NCBI RefSeq assembly: GCF_000963925.1
Contig: NZ_BAMV01000051.1
Span: 1 to 41,380, forward strand
From: Acetobacter cibinongensis
Lineage (GTDB): Bacteria; Pseudomonadota; Alphaproteobacteria; Acetobacterales; Acetobacteraceae
DNA: 41,380 nucleotides
Direction of reading: 5' to 3'
The notes beneath the pieces were generated by a model. The model ran no database searches, was not told where the DNA came from, and was given only the letters and a program-made list of their open reading frames with translations. Positions 9,728-18,539 of the stretch are shown piece by piece (within the stretch, counting starts at the first letter, position 1; the number at the start of each line of letters is the position of its first letter). Position numbers and translations under genes: made by a program.

Positions 9728-9744
9728 GGCCGTAAGATTTTACG

Positions 9745-9768
9745 AAAAAGGGCAGGTTCCCCTGCCCT
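9745..9768 (-). terminator. pckA terminator
   Basis: AGGGCAGG / CCTGCCCT forms an 8-bp perfect stem with a TTCC loop (9749-9768). On the minus strand it is followed by a run of U (AAAAA at 9745-9749 on the plus strand), 10 nt after the pckA stop. It may also slow transcription arriving from the plus-strand orphan gene. Confidence 0.8.
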
Positions 9769-9778
9769 AATGTAAGTT

Positions 9779-11413
9779 TTACTGCTTTTTACCGACAGCC
9801 GCTTTCATAATATCGGCGCTTACATCTGCTTCAAAACTCTGAGCGTTTTTAGCAAAAAGCTGAACCAGCTTGTCGGCCTGTTCCGCATAGGCGTTTTTGT
9901 CTGCCCACGCATTGACCGGGTTAAGAAGGTTTGCCGGAACGCCGTCCACTGCTTTGGGTACAGACAGGCCAAAGAAGGGCTCTTGCTCAAATTCAGCGTC
10001 ATTCAACTTATCGCCCAACACTGCTGAAAGAATGGCACGGGTATGCTTGAGGGACATCCGTTGACCTTGGCCGTAAACACCCCCTGTCCAGCCTGTATTA
10101 ACCAGCCAGCATGAGACATTGCCGCGTGCCAGACGCTCGCGCAGGAGACTACCATACAATGCAGGCGGCCGCGGCAGGAACGGCGCACCAAAGCAGGCTG
10201 AGAATGTTGCCTCCGGCGCGTTACCAAGTCCTTTTTCCGTTCCGGCAATACGGGCGGTATAGCCAGAAAGAAAATGATACATAGCCTGCTCAGGTGTTAG
10301 CTTGGCAACGGGTGGAAGCACCCCAAATGCATCTGCCGTCAGCATAAGCACATGCAGTGGCTTGCCACCACGACCGTTCTCCACGGCATTTGGGATAAAA
10401 TGTGTGGGGTAGCAGGATCGGGTATTTTCCGTGCGGGAAGCGTCATCAAGATCCAGCTTGCCGCCGCTCTTTACGGTCACGTTTTCCAACACAACCCCAA
10501 AGCGATGGGATGCATTCCAGATGTCTGGTTCTGCGTCTTTATTCAGGCGAATAACCTTAGCGTAGCACCCGCCTTCAAAATTGAAGACCCCTTCATCTGA
10601 CCACCCATGCTCATCATCGCCGATAAGAGGACGGTGACGGTCTGAAGAAAGCGTAGTTTTGCCCGTCCCTGACAACCCAAAGAACAGCGCACTATTCCCT
10701 TTGCCGTCAACATTGGCTGAACAATGCATAGGCAATACGCCTTTGGCTGGCAGAAGCCAGTTCATGACCGTGAAAATAGACTTCTTGATTTCGCCAGCGT
10801 ACTGCGTTCCGGCAATGACAATAAGCTTCTGGCCGAATGAAAGCGTTACAGCCGTGGCTGACCGAATGGCAAACGTGGCGGCGTCCAGCTCCAGATCAGG
10901 AGCATGTAACACAACGTAATCTGGCTTGAAATCAGCTAGTTCTTCTACTGGCGGTCTGATGAACATATTGCGTGCAAAAAGGGCATGCCATGCGTTTGTC
11001 GTCACGACACGCACCTTAATACGGTGCGCTGGGTCAGCCCCCGCATAGAGGTCCTGTGTGAACAACTCCTGCCCTGAGAGATACCCTCGCACGGTATCTG
11101 TCAGCCGCTGAAAGTTCTGGGTGGCCATTTTCTGGTTGGTGTCAGTCCACCAGACATCCTCACGCACTTCAGGTTCATCTACAATGAACTTGTCTTTCGC
11201 TGAACGCCCCGTATGCACCCCGGTATAAACAGCCAGAGCGCCATCTTCAGAGAGAACACCCTCCTGGCGTTCAAGCGCTATCGCGGCCAACTCAGAGGCA
11301 GCAAGATTAGCATGCACGGCAAAAAACGGTGAGATGCCTGTGCCATCCAGCACGGTGGCAGGATCCTGTCCCGGCGCCTGTGCCAGAATGTTTACTTTTA
11401 AGTGCTCTTGCAT
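9779..11413 (-). CDS. pckA: Phosphoenolpyruvate carboxykinase (ATP)
   Basis: 544 residues, the normal ATP-type length. It decarboxylates and phosphorylates oxaloacetate to PEP, the entry to gluconeogenesis from organic acids, which suits an organism growing on acetate, lactate or ethanol. Clear motifs are the P-loop GLSGTGKTTLSSD near residue 246, the metal-binding GDDEHGWSDEGVFNFEGGCYAK just after it, and the N-terminal TGRSAKDKFIV near 67. The ATG is preceded by AGGAAG. It is a monocistronic minus-strand gene closed by a hairpin terminator and divergent from the D-lactate dehydrogenase gene. Confidence 0.96.
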   Translation of the reverse strand: MQEHLKVNILAQAPGQDPATVLDGTGISPFFAVHANLAASELAAIALERQEGVLSEDGALAVYTGVHTGRSAKDKFIVDEPEVREDVWWTDTNQKMATQNFQRLTDTVRGYLSGQELFTQDLYAGADPAHRIKVRVVTTNAWHALFARNMFIRPPVEELADFKPDYVVLHAPDLELDAATFAIRSATAVTLSFGQKLIVIAGTQYAGEIKKSIFTVMNWLLPAKGVLPMHCSANVDGKGNSALFFGLSGTGKTTLSSDRHRPLIGDDEHGWSDEGVFNFEGGCYAKVIRLNKDAEPDIWNASHRFGVVLENVTVKSGGKLDLDDASRTENTRSCYPTHFIPNAVENGRGGKPLHVLMLTADAFGVLPPVAKLTPEQAMYHFLSGYTARIAGTEKGLGNAPEATFSACFGAPFLPRPPALYGSLLRERLARGNVSCWLVNTGWTGGVYGQGQRMSLKHTRAILSAVLGDKLNDAEFEQEPFFGLSVPKAVDGVPANLLNPVNAWADKNAYAEQADKLVQLFAKNAQSFEADVSADIMKAAVGKKQ

Positions 11414-11850
11414 GAGTGTTTATCTTCCTTTTTTTATCATGCGCGCACGGCTTCCTCTTTTTCCACCATACCTCTGGCCTTACGGCCAAATCCATGCTGG
11501 AAACCAGGCACCGCGCCAAATTCTTGCTGCCACACGTGCAGTTAATTTTCCTCAAAGTTATCAGTTTTCAACGACTGAGTCTTACAAATACAGCACGTTG
11601 AGTTTCTGACGCCTCTTCTACAGGTGTTGTTACGCTTTTTAACAACCAATGCAAGATGGGCAAAATTAAGCGAAATCAAACGGAGAAATGGTATAACGTC
11701 AACAAATACCGTAAAGCATTGCGGCCCTCGGTCCTAACCGTGCAGCAGCGCTATAGGGCCGAAGATCTCCTATGCTTTTCTTCCCCCTCGACTGAGCATA
11801 CCCGTTCTCGATAGAGTGCTATTTTTCTGCTGTCTTGGGTTGCCTCTTCT
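11414..11850. other. Divergent intergenic region, pckA / D-lactate dehydrogenase
   Basis: 437 bp with no credible gene. It must contain the promoters of both flanking genes, but I cannot place either with confidence. The only clear structure is an interrupted inverted repeat, CGGCCCT (11722-11728) and AGGGCCG (11755-11761), with a 26-nt gap. Confidence 0.6.
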
Positions 11851-13257
11851 ATGTCCGCTTTAACGAACACCTCTTCCATTATTTCTCAGTTGCTGGAGCT
11901 TTTGGGGGCAGACAAGGTCTCAACGAACACATCCGTCTGTGATGCGCATAGCCACGGCGAAGCCTATCATGGCGCCAACATGCCGGAAGCTGTCATTTTT
12001 GCTGAGTCCACTCAAGATGTGTCTGCGGTTTTAAAACTCTGCCACGCCCACCGGGTACCTGTTGTCGCATTTGGCGCGGGCACCTCCGTTGAAGGGCATG
12101 TAACGCCTCCGGCGCACAGCATCAGCCTGGATCTGTCCCGGATGGTGGACATTCTTGAGGTCAACAGCCCTGACCTGGATTGCAGAGTACAAGCCGGCAT
12201 AACACGCCAAGCCTTAAATACTTTCCTGCGGGACACCGGGCTATTTTTCCCTGTGGACCCCGGCGGCGAGGCAACGTTGGGCGGTATGTGCGCCACACGG
12301 GCATCTGGCACTGCGGCTGTACGTTATGGCACCATGAAAGAGAACGTGCTTGGCCTTACGGTTGTGATGGCTAATGGTGAGGTGATTCAGACGGGCGGGC
12401 GCGTAAGAAAATCGTCCACCGGGTATGATCTAACATCCCTGTTTATTGGGTCTGAAGGCACGCTCGGCATTATAACTGAAGTGCAACTCAGACTGCATGG
12501 TGTGCCTGAACAGATTTCGGCCGCGGTCTGCCAATTTGACAGGCTTGATGACGCTGTGACGACGGCTACAGAAATCATACAGATGGGTATTCCCATTGCA
12601 CGGGTGGAGCTGCTGGATGATGTACAGATGGAAGCCTGTATTGCGTTTTCCAGCCTGACAGAGTTTCAACCACTGACAACGCTGTTTTTTGAGTTTGCAG
12701 GGGCACCTGCCGCTGTCAGCGAACAAATTGCCCTGACAGAGTCTATTGCACTCGACAATAATGGCCGCAGTTTCAGTTGGGCCGACACTCAGGATGAAAG
12801 AAACCGGCTCTGGAAGGCACGCCATAACGCTTACTGGGCAATAAAAGCCAAGAGCACCGGCAAGCAAGTTATTTCTACAGATTGTATTGTACCAATCTCG
12901 CTTTTAACGGATCTGATTACCGGAGTAAGGCAGGACATTGAACAGTCTGGCCTCTATGCGGCCATTCTTGGTCATGTCGGTGACGGCAATTTTCACACCC
13001 TGATTGTGACGGAAGACACGCAGGAAGGTTACCAGCAGGCCTTGGATCTGGACCGGAAGATTGTTGCCCGTGCCTTGGCTTTAGGTGGCTCTTGCAGTGG
13101 CGAGCACGGCGTAGGCTTGGGCAAGCTTGAGTTTCTGGAAACAGAGCACGGGTCCGGGGCGTTGAGTGTCATGCGTGCTGTAAAGGCTGCCTTTGACCCC
13201 CATAATATCCTGAACCCCGGAAAACTCCTGCCTGCTGGCCCCGTATTTGAGGGCTAA
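11851..13257 (+). CDS. FAD-linked D-lactate dehydrogenase (cytochrome type)
   Basis: 468 residues, FAD-binding type 4 (PCMH) N-terminal domain and a GlcD-like C-terminal domain. Diagnostic segments are PVVAFGAGTSVEGHV near residue 70 (flavin pyrophosphate loop of the DLD1/LDHD class), DPGGEATLGGMCATRASGT near 136, the GSEGTLGIITE loop near 200, GHVGDGNFH near 373 and GEHGVGLGK near 418. The enzyme oxidises D-lactate to pyruvate and passes electrons to the respiratory chain. A glycolate or other D-2-hydroxyacid substrate cannot be excluded. The ribosome-binding site is weak. It is next to pckA, which fits use of lactate for gluconeogenesis. Confidence 0.85.
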   Translation: MSALTNTSSIISQLLELLGADKVSTNTSVCDAHSHGEAYHGANMPEAVIFAESTQDVSAVLKLCHAHRVPVVAFGAGTSVEGHVTPPAHSISLDLSRMVDILEVNSPDLDCRVQAGITRQALNTFLRDTGLFFPVDPGGEATLGGMCATRASGTAAVRYGTMKENVLGLTVVMANGEVIQTGGRVRKSSTGYDLTSLFIGSEGTLGIITEVQLRLHGVPEQISAAVCQFDRLDDAVTTATEIIQMGIPIARVELLDDVQMEACIAFSSLTEFQPLTTLFFEFAGAPAAVSEQIALTESIALDNNGRSFSWADTQDERNRLWKARHNAYWAIKAKSTGKQVISTDCIVPISLLTDLITGVRQDIEQSGLYAAILGHVGDGNFHTLIVTEDTQEGYQQALDLDRKIVARALALGGSCSGEHGVGLGKLEFLETEHGSGALSVMRAVKAAFDPHNILNPGKLLPAGPVFEG

Positions 13258-13263
13258 GCAGCG

Positions 13264-13908
13264 TTAGACAGCCAAGTCATCCAGCAACGGAATACCGGCT
13301 TTGGCAGACATGGCTTTGCGATAGGCCTCTACCTCATCAGGGTAGACCAACCCGCGGATAAGGGAGAGGCTATGCAGATGCGCAAACAAATGGATGTCGT
13401 CAGTTGACAGTGTGCCATTGACCGCTGACGTGTCTTGAATAAGCGGAGCAAGTTCAGACAACAACGTATTCAGACCAGACAAGGCCTGCGGGCCTTCATT
13501 CAATATGTCTGAAAACAGCCCGGTGGATTTCTCCTTGTTCCGCACAAAGTAAGCCCGGCCAGATGTAGTGGAAAACTCTGGAAAAGGCGCACAGGCTGCT
13601 CTTGGCAAAAACTGCCGGTAGAGCGGCCCACTGGTGCGCTGTATCCAGTCTGTCAGTTCAGGACGTGTTGGCCCTGTCAGAACCGGTGTGCCCGCTTGCT
13701 CTATATGAGCAATAATATCCATGCTTTCACCCATATAGTGCCCGTTATACTCAAGAATGGGCAGCATTTTACGGCCGATCATGGCTTTAGGCGTCGCTTC
13801 ATCGTCATTTGGCAGCATGATCAGGTCAAAAGGTAGATCATGCAGGCCAAAAATCATGCGTGCCTTGATGCAGAATGGGCAATGGTCATAGACGTAAAGC
13901 TTATACAT
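13264..13908 (-). CDS. grxB: Glutaredoxin 2
   Basis: 214 residues, two-domain GST-like glutaredoxin. The active-site dithiol CPFC is at residues 9-12 in YDHCPFCIKARMIFG, the TMLPNDD-like LIMLPNDDEATP follows near 35, and the GST-type ESMDIIAHIE near 61. The C-terminal part is helical. It reduces protein disulfides and glutathione mixed disulfides in the cytosol. GGAG precedes the ATG. It ends 6 nt from the convergent D-lactate dehydrogenase stop. Confidence 0.9.
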   Translation of the reverse strand: MYKLYVYDHCPFCIKARMIFGLHDLPFDLIMLPNDDEATPKAMIGRKMLPILEYNGHYMGESMDIIAHIEQAGTPVLTGPTRPELTDWIQRTSGPLYRQFLPRAACAPFPEFSTTSGRAYFVRNKEKSTGLFSDILNEGPQALSGLNTLLSELAPLIQDTSAVNGTLSTDDIHLFAHLHSLSLIRGLVYPDEVEAYRKAMSAKAGIPLLDDLAV

Positions 13909-14072
13909 TTTTTTTCTCCGCGGTCAGGGTCTCTGCCTATCATACTCAGGCAGCAAAAAAACGGGAGAGCCTGTTCACTCTCACAAAACAACGCTCTATA
14001 AGCACTGTGTTTCCCACCTGTGAGAATGCCATTTGGCGCCCTCTCCCTGCTTTGTCTCTTGATGGTGTACTC

Positions 14073-15014
14073 ATGGCCGATAATTCGCCCCTCATTCTTT
14101 CATTTGGCAGCGTGAACATAGACCTGACAGTCGGTGTGGAAACCCTGCCCAAAGCGGGCGAGACCCAGCATGCTGGCAGCTACACTGTAGGGCTGGGCGG
14201 AAAAGGCGCTAATCAGGCAGCCGCAGCGGCTAGGCTATGCCGTAACCACCCAATACGGGTTGCGCTGGCCGGGCGTACCGGAACGGATAGCTTTGCCACT
14301 CTAGCGCGTGACACACTAACCACCTTTGGCGTGGAGTGCTCTCCCCTGCTGGAAGACCGGGAACATGCAACCGGAATTGCGCTTATTCATGTCGATAAAC
14401 GGGGGGAAAACTGCATTACTGTTGTGGGGGGTGCCAACCAGGCGGTTTCTGAAACAGATATTCGTGTAGCCAGCCCCCTCCTTAAAACTACCCACGTCCT
14501 GCTTCTACAACTGGAATGCCCTCTGCCTGCCGTATTGGCAGCCGCACAGGTGGCGCATGCTCACGGAGGGCTGGTTATCCTGGACCCTGCCCCGGCACCA
14601 GAGGGAGATCTGCCTGAGGAACTTTGGCAGAATACTGACATTGTAACCCCCAACGAGACAGAAACAGAACGCTTAACCGGCATCCGACCTGAGACACCAG
14701 AGGCTGCTGCGAGAGCTGCACATAGTCTGCGCAACAAAGGTGCAAAAGCCGCGCTCATCAAAATGGGTGGGCGTGGCACTTACTGGCAGGACGCCAAAGG
14801 AGAAGGATTTATCCCACCCTTTCCGGTAAACCCCATTGATACTGTGGCCGCAGGCGACTGTTTTAATGCTGGGTTGGCTGTTGCGTTAACGTTAAACTAC
14901 TCATTAGCCCAGGCCGTCAGATTTGCCTCAGCATGTGGAGCACTCGCAACAACACGCAAAGGGGCTGCAGACGCCGCACCGACATGGGAAGAGGTGCAAA
15001 ATATCCTTGCTTAA
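14073..15014 (+). CDS. rbsK: Ribokinase
   Basis: 313 residues from the ATG at 14073. An upstream in-frame extension to 13875 is unlikely: it overlaps grxB, and the family begins at SFGSVNIDLTVGVETLPKAGET. PfkB motifs are present: the GLGGKGANQAAAAARL signature near residue 40 and the C-terminal DTVAAGDCFNAGLA near 255 with the catalytic Asp. It phosphorylates D-ribose to ribose 5-phosphate in the cytosol. No ribose transporter is adjacent, but two nucleoside hydrolases within 11 kb release ribose. A strong terminator follows at 15159-15187. Confidence 0.88.
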   Translation: MADNSPLILSFGSVNIDLTVGVETLPKAGETQHAGSYTVGLGGKGANQAAAAARLCRNHPIRVALAGRTGTDSFATLARDTLTTFGVECSPLLEDREHATGIALIHVDKRGENCITVVGGANQAVSETDIRVASPLLKTTHVLLLQLECPLPAVLAAAQVAHAHGGLVILDPAPAPEGDLPEELWQNTDIVTPNETETERLTGIRPETPEAAARAAHSLRNKGAKAALIKMGGRGTYWQDAKGEGFIPPFPVNPIDTVAAGDCFNAGLAVALTLNYSLAQAVRFASACGALATTRKGAADAAPTWEEVQNILA

Positions 15015-15158
15015 ATTTTAGTGGCAATCTGAACTATAAAAACCAAAAGATAAATAATCATAGAACAGAAGTAAGATTTTTTTCAAAACTTATCTTTAAT
15101 GCGATTCGGTCTTATTTAATTTAAAAATTAAAACTCAATTAGTATTTTCTTTACACAG

Positions 15159-15187
15159 CAGCAGCCAATGATGGCTGCTGTTTTTAT
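15159..15187 (+). terminator. Intrinsic terminator after ribokinase
   Basis: CAGCAGCCA (15159-15167) pairs perfectly with TGGCTGCTG (15172-15180) across an ATGA tetraloop and is followed directly by TTTTTATTT. It separates rbsK from the AT-rich Hint-protein region. Confidence 0.9.
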
Positions 15188-15281
15188 TTCAAAAACATTT
15201 TAACGATTTTAAATTTCACTTATTGACTTTTTTTCACATTAAAAATTATTCATTTAAGTGCAATCTTCAATGGAGGCGCAA

Positions 15282-16406
15282 ATGACATGCTTACTTTTGT
15301 GGTGGTGGCTTAACAGCCTTAAACGTCCAGCTACAAAGCCAGCATCACCCAAGCCCAACCCTTGCTACCTTGCAGGCACACAAATTTCCACGCCTTCCGG
15401 TCTGAAAAATGTGGAAAATTTGGCTTTCAATGATGATGTCATTATTTATGAAAATGGCAGCTATACTCACCGCCGTTTAAGTTGGGTTGGCCGCTTCCAC
15501 ATAAATGTAGATACGTCTTTACCGGATGATCTTGCTGGTTATCCGGTACGCGTTGTGAAAAATGCTCTTGCAGACGGCATTCCTTCAAACGACCTGCTTA
15601 TTACAGCCGAACATTGCTTGTTTTTTGATGGCAAGTTTATACCGGTTCGTATGTTGGTAAATGGTCGCTCGATTTTTTACGACAAGACATTTACGTCGTA
15701 TGACTATTATCACCTGGAAACGACACAACACTCAGTCTTGGTTGCAAACAATACATTATCTGAAAGTTACCTGAACACAGGTGGCCACACAGATTTTCTT
15801 CAAGATAAAAACGTTTTTTACATTAATAGAAGACTCAAAACGTGGGAAGGAGACGCCGCTGCGCCTCTTGCTACCAGCCTGGATATCGTAGAGCCTCTCT
15901 ATCGCAGTCTGGAGCACCGAGCGGAAGAGTTGCAAATTGGTGTAAAACCAGAGCCTCTTGATCTGATACATGACGCAAATATTCAGCTTACAACGGGTGA
16001 CGGAAAAACAATAAAACCCATCCGACATACTGGTAACAGGGTTATGTTTATGGTTCCCGGTTCTCTTGAAACTGTTCTGATTTCATCACACACAAGTCGC
16101 CCCTGTGACACAGTAGGACCTTTTGTGGACGATCGGCGCGAACTGGGCGTTCTGGTTGGCGAGATTACTCTTCTAGAGAACAAAGAGAATATTCTGTTGG
16201 CGGAACATTTTCAGGCAGAAGAACTCCAAGGGTGGAGTGTTCTTGAGCACTCAGAGATGCGCTGGACAACGGGTGCTGCTGTTTTGCACTTGGGCAAGCG
16301 CGCGCGTCATCACCTCGGTCTGCTTGTCATCACCGTGCGCGCAGGCGGCCCTTATCTACGCCGCAATCAACACGCTGAAACCTTGAGCGCTCAGTATAAA
16401 AGCTAA
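15282..16406 (+). CDS. Stand-alone Hint-domain (Hint_2 type) protein
   Basis: 374 residues from ATG 15282, chosen because GGAGG lies 5 nt upstream; an earlier in-frame GTG at 15258 has no such site. The Hint (hedgehog/intein) domain runs from about residue 28 to 165: CYLAGTQISTPSG with the nucleophile-position Cys at 28, LSWVGRFH near 67, LLITAEHCLFFDG near 105 with the T-x-x-H block, then VLVANNTLSESYLNTGG. The C-terminal half (about 190-374) is unrecognised. The N-terminus has only a short hydrophobic LLLWWW. No intein-type C-terminal His-Asn is seen, so protein splicing is unlikely. Base composition is more AT-rich than that of its neighbours. Confidence 0.8.
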   Translation: MTCLLLWWWLNSLKRPATKPASPKPNPCYLAGTQISTPSGLKNVENLAFNDDVIIYENGSYTHRRLSWVGRFHINVDTSLPDDLAGYPVRVVKNALADGIPSNDLLITAEHCLFFDGKFIPVRMLVNGRSIFYDKTFTSYDYYHLETTQHSVLVANNTLSESYLNTGGHTDFLQDKNVFYINRRLKTWEGDAAAPLATSLDIVEPLYRSLEHRAEELQIGVKPEPLDLIHDANIQLTTGDGKTIKPIRHTGNRVMFMVPGSLETVLISSHTSRPCDTVGPFVDDRRELGVLVGEITLLENKENILLAEHFQAEELQGWSVLEHSEMRWTTGAAVLHLGKRARHHLGLLVITVRAGGPYLRRNQHAETLSAQYKS

Positions 16407-16421
16407 GCCTTTAACTGCCAT

Positions 16422-16463
16422 CATGGCCGTTGGTTATGGGTCAAGACATAACCTGCGGCCATG
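16422..16463. repeat. 42-nt imperfect inverted repeat (hairpin)
   Basis: CATGGCCG (16422-16429) pairs with CGGCCATG (16456-16463), and GGTTATG (16432-16438) pairs with CATAACC (16447-16453). Between the two stems are one T-G wobble and one T-T mismatch; the loop is 8 nt. No T run follows, so it is not a standard intrinsic terminator. It lies in the leader of the small downstream ORF. Confidence 0.7.
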
Positions 16464-16493
16464 ACTGATGCTTTACAGAATAAGGATTTGATC

Positions 16494-16691
16494 ATGATTT
16501 CCTGGCTTATTGCCATTTACGAAAATGCCGCCGATGAACGCCCCCACCATATGGCACTTGCCGCAGCTGAAACTGGAGAGGCCGCGCTTGTTAATGTTGC
16601 CAATGCCTACCCGGATGCTCAACTGGTTTTAGAATTTGGCAAGAGCTACGCTAGAAATATCGATTTGGGTGAGGTTAAACAGCTTTGGTAA
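16494..16691 (+). CDS. Small hypothetical protein (65 residues)
   Basis: I do not recognise this gene. The start at 16494 (MISWLIAIYENAADERPHH) has AAGGA 7 nt upstream; an earlier in-frame ATG at 16461 falls inside the hairpin and lacks a ribosome-binding site. The protein is small, mildly acidic and lacks cysteine, with a short hydrophobic N-terminus and an AALVNVANAYPDAQLVLEF core. It follows the Hint-domain gene by 87 nt and could be co-transcribed with it. Confidence 0.5.
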   Translation: MISWLIAIYENAADERPHHMALAAAETGEAALVNVANAYPDAQLVLEFGKSYARNIDLGEVKQLW

Positions 16692-16882
16692 GGGCCCTGT
16701 AGCGCCAACACATATTAGGGTTTTAGGTAACAATGCCGCTTATGGTTACTTACAGCGTAACATTACACGTCTTATAGCAGTATCATACCCAATCGACTGT
16801 TTAATTTTCATAGAAAATTGAAGTTTAGCCGCAGGTGTGAGAGTGTAAGTTTTGTTTAACCATAATAGCACTCGAGTGACAT

Positions 16883-18511
16883 ATGCGGCTTCCATTGTCT
16901 GCGCTTTCCTTACCTAATTCTGCACGCAGTGCCCTACAGCGCATGCGCTCACTTTTTGCCCTAACAAGTGTCAGCATGCTCGCATTAGGCGGAGCGCAAA
17001 CTCAGGCCGCACCGGCAACCAATACGCCGGAACCAGATCTTTCAGCCATTCAGACCGTTGTGGTTATTTTTGCTGAAAACCGTTCGTTTGATAACCTGTA
17101 TCGCGGCTTTCCGGGGGCTGAAACCTCAGCGTCACTTTCTCCAGAAGCCGCTTTGCAGAAAGACCGAGACGGCTCCGTTCTCCCTATGCTTCCGCCTGTC
17201 TGGGGTGGTTTGACCGGGCGTGGCGCAAGCAGCCCAATCACGCAGGCCATGAGCGAACATTTGCCCAACGCCCCTTTTGAGGTAGATGATGCGAAGGGCT
17301 TCCATGTCCCTCTCAACACGCTAACACATGATCTGTGGCATCGTTTTTATCAAAACCAGATGCAAATTAATGGCGGCAAAAACGATATGTTTGTTGCGTG
17401 GGCAGATTCCGGGGCCATGCCAATGGGCTATTGGGATGGCAGCCACATGCAGATGTGGAAAATTGCAGAACAATACACTTTGGCAGATCATTTTTTTATG
17501 GGTGGTTTTGGTGGCTCGTTCTTCAACCACCAATGGCTGGCCTGTGCCTGCGCCCCTTATTACCCTGATGCAGACAAAAGCCCCGCCAAGCCATCTATTG
17601 CCGTCACTACCGCTGATGGAACAGCTCTTGCCGTTGCCCCCAATTCTCCCAAATCTGCCTTAAACGGTGTCCCTAAGTTTGTGCGGGATGGTAATCTGAC
17701 ACCAGATTTTTATGCCGTGAATACCATGCAGCCCCCGTACCAGCCCAGCGGAAATACCCCTGCTGTTGGCCAGGACGCACGGTATGCTGACCCCGCACGT
17801 GCCACCACGCTCCCACCACAGACCAGCCCGACAATTGGTGACCGCTTGAGCGAAAAAGAGGTGAGCTGGGCGTGGTTCTCCAGCGCATGGCAGCATGTGC
17901 TGGATCACGGCAATAGTGACCCAGTGCCGGATTTTCAGTATCACCATCAACCTTATAATTATTACATGAATTATGCGCCCGGCACGGCGGCACGCGCGCA
18001 ACATTTGCAAGATGGTGGCTTAAACGGGGCACGGTTTCTCAAAATTATTGATGAGGGCAAATTGCCTCAGGTGTCGTTCTACAAGCCACAAGGCAACCTG
18101 AACGAGCATTCTGGTTATGCCGATATTGAAAGTGGCGATGCGCACATAGCCACACTCATCCACCACCTGGAAAAAAGCCCGCAATGGCCGCATATGCTGG
18201 TTATTGTGACCTATGATGAAAATGGTGGCCTGTGGGACCACGTGGCCCCTCCCAAAGGCGACCGTTGGGGACCCGGCACACGTATTCCCGCAATTATTAT
18301 CTCACCTTACGCGCGGCGGCACTATGTGGACAAAACCGTGCAGGACACTTCATCCATCCTTAAATTTTTGACTGAACGTTTCATGTTGCGCCCGTTGGAA
18401 GGTGTGCAAACACGAGACAAGGGTATTATGGCCAGCACAGGCCAACCCTTGGGTGACCTGACATCCGCTCTCCAGTTACCGGCTGCCAGCGCCAACCGAG
18501 AGAAGCCGTGA
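16883..18511 (+). CDS. Exported acid phosphatase / phospholipase C-type phosphoesterase
   Basis: 542 residues of the phosphoesterase family that contains Francisella AcpA and bacterial phospholipases C (PF04185). A signal peptide covers about residues 1-42 (LFALTSVSMLALGGAQTQA), so the enzyme is periplasmic or secreted. Family signatures in order: VVVIFAENRSFDNLYRGFPG near residue 55 (metal-binding Glu and Asn), GGFGGSFFNHQW near 209 (candidate nucleophile Ser), HSGYADIESGD near 409, and VTYDENGGLWDHVAPP near 442. It may release phosphate from nucleotides or phospholipid head groups; the substrate is not decidable. No strong ribosome-binding site; ATG 16943 is an alternative start. Confidence 0.85.
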   Translation: MRLPLSALSLPNSARSALQRMRSLFALTSVSMLALGGAQTQAAPATNTPEPDLSAIQTVVVIFAENRSFDNLYRGFPGAETSASLSPEAALQKDRDGSVLPMLPPVWGGLTGRGASSPITQAMSEHLPNAPFEVDDAKGFHVPLNTLTHDLWHRFYQNQMQINGGKNDMFVAWADSGAMPMGYWDGSHMQMWKIAEQYTLADHFFMGGFGGSFFNHQWLACACAPYYPDADKSPAKPSIAVTTADGTALAVAPNSPKSALNGVPKFVRDGNLTPDFYAVNTMQPPYQPSGNTPAVGQDARYADPARATTLPPQTSPTIGDRLSEKEVSWAWFSSAWQHVLDHGNSDPVPDFQYHHQPYNYYMNYAPGTAARAQHLQDGGLNGARFLKIIDEGKLPQVSFYKPQGNLNEHSGYADIESGDAHIATLIHHLEKSPQWPHMLVIVTYDENGGLWDHVAPPKGDRWGPGTRIPAIIISPYARRHYVDKTVQDTSSILKFLTERFMLRPLEGVQTRDKGIMASTGQPLGDLTSALQLPAASANREKP

Positions 18512-18531
18512 GGGGTAGATATACCCCTCAC
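18508..18531. repeat. Perfect 24-nt palindromic hairpin over the phosphatase stop codon
   Basis: GTGAGGGGTA (18508-18517) and TACCCCTCAC (18522-18531) are perfect complements around a GATA loop, giving a 10-bp stem that includes the TGA stop of the phosphoesterase. There is no T run on either strand. It lies between two convergent genes (the peroxidase stops at 18540) and may act as a 3'-end stabiliser or a Rho-assisted stop. Confidence 0.6.
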
Positions 18532-18539
18532 CTTCTGAG

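Noticed and set aside
13875..14072. N-terminal extension of ribokinase
   Set aside because: The 66 extra codons overlap grxB and precede the first conserved strand of the PfkB fold.
15282..16406. Hint protein as a self-splicing intein
   Set aside because: There is no interrupted host protein, no endonuclease domain, and no C-terminal His-Asn followed by Cys, Ser or Thr.
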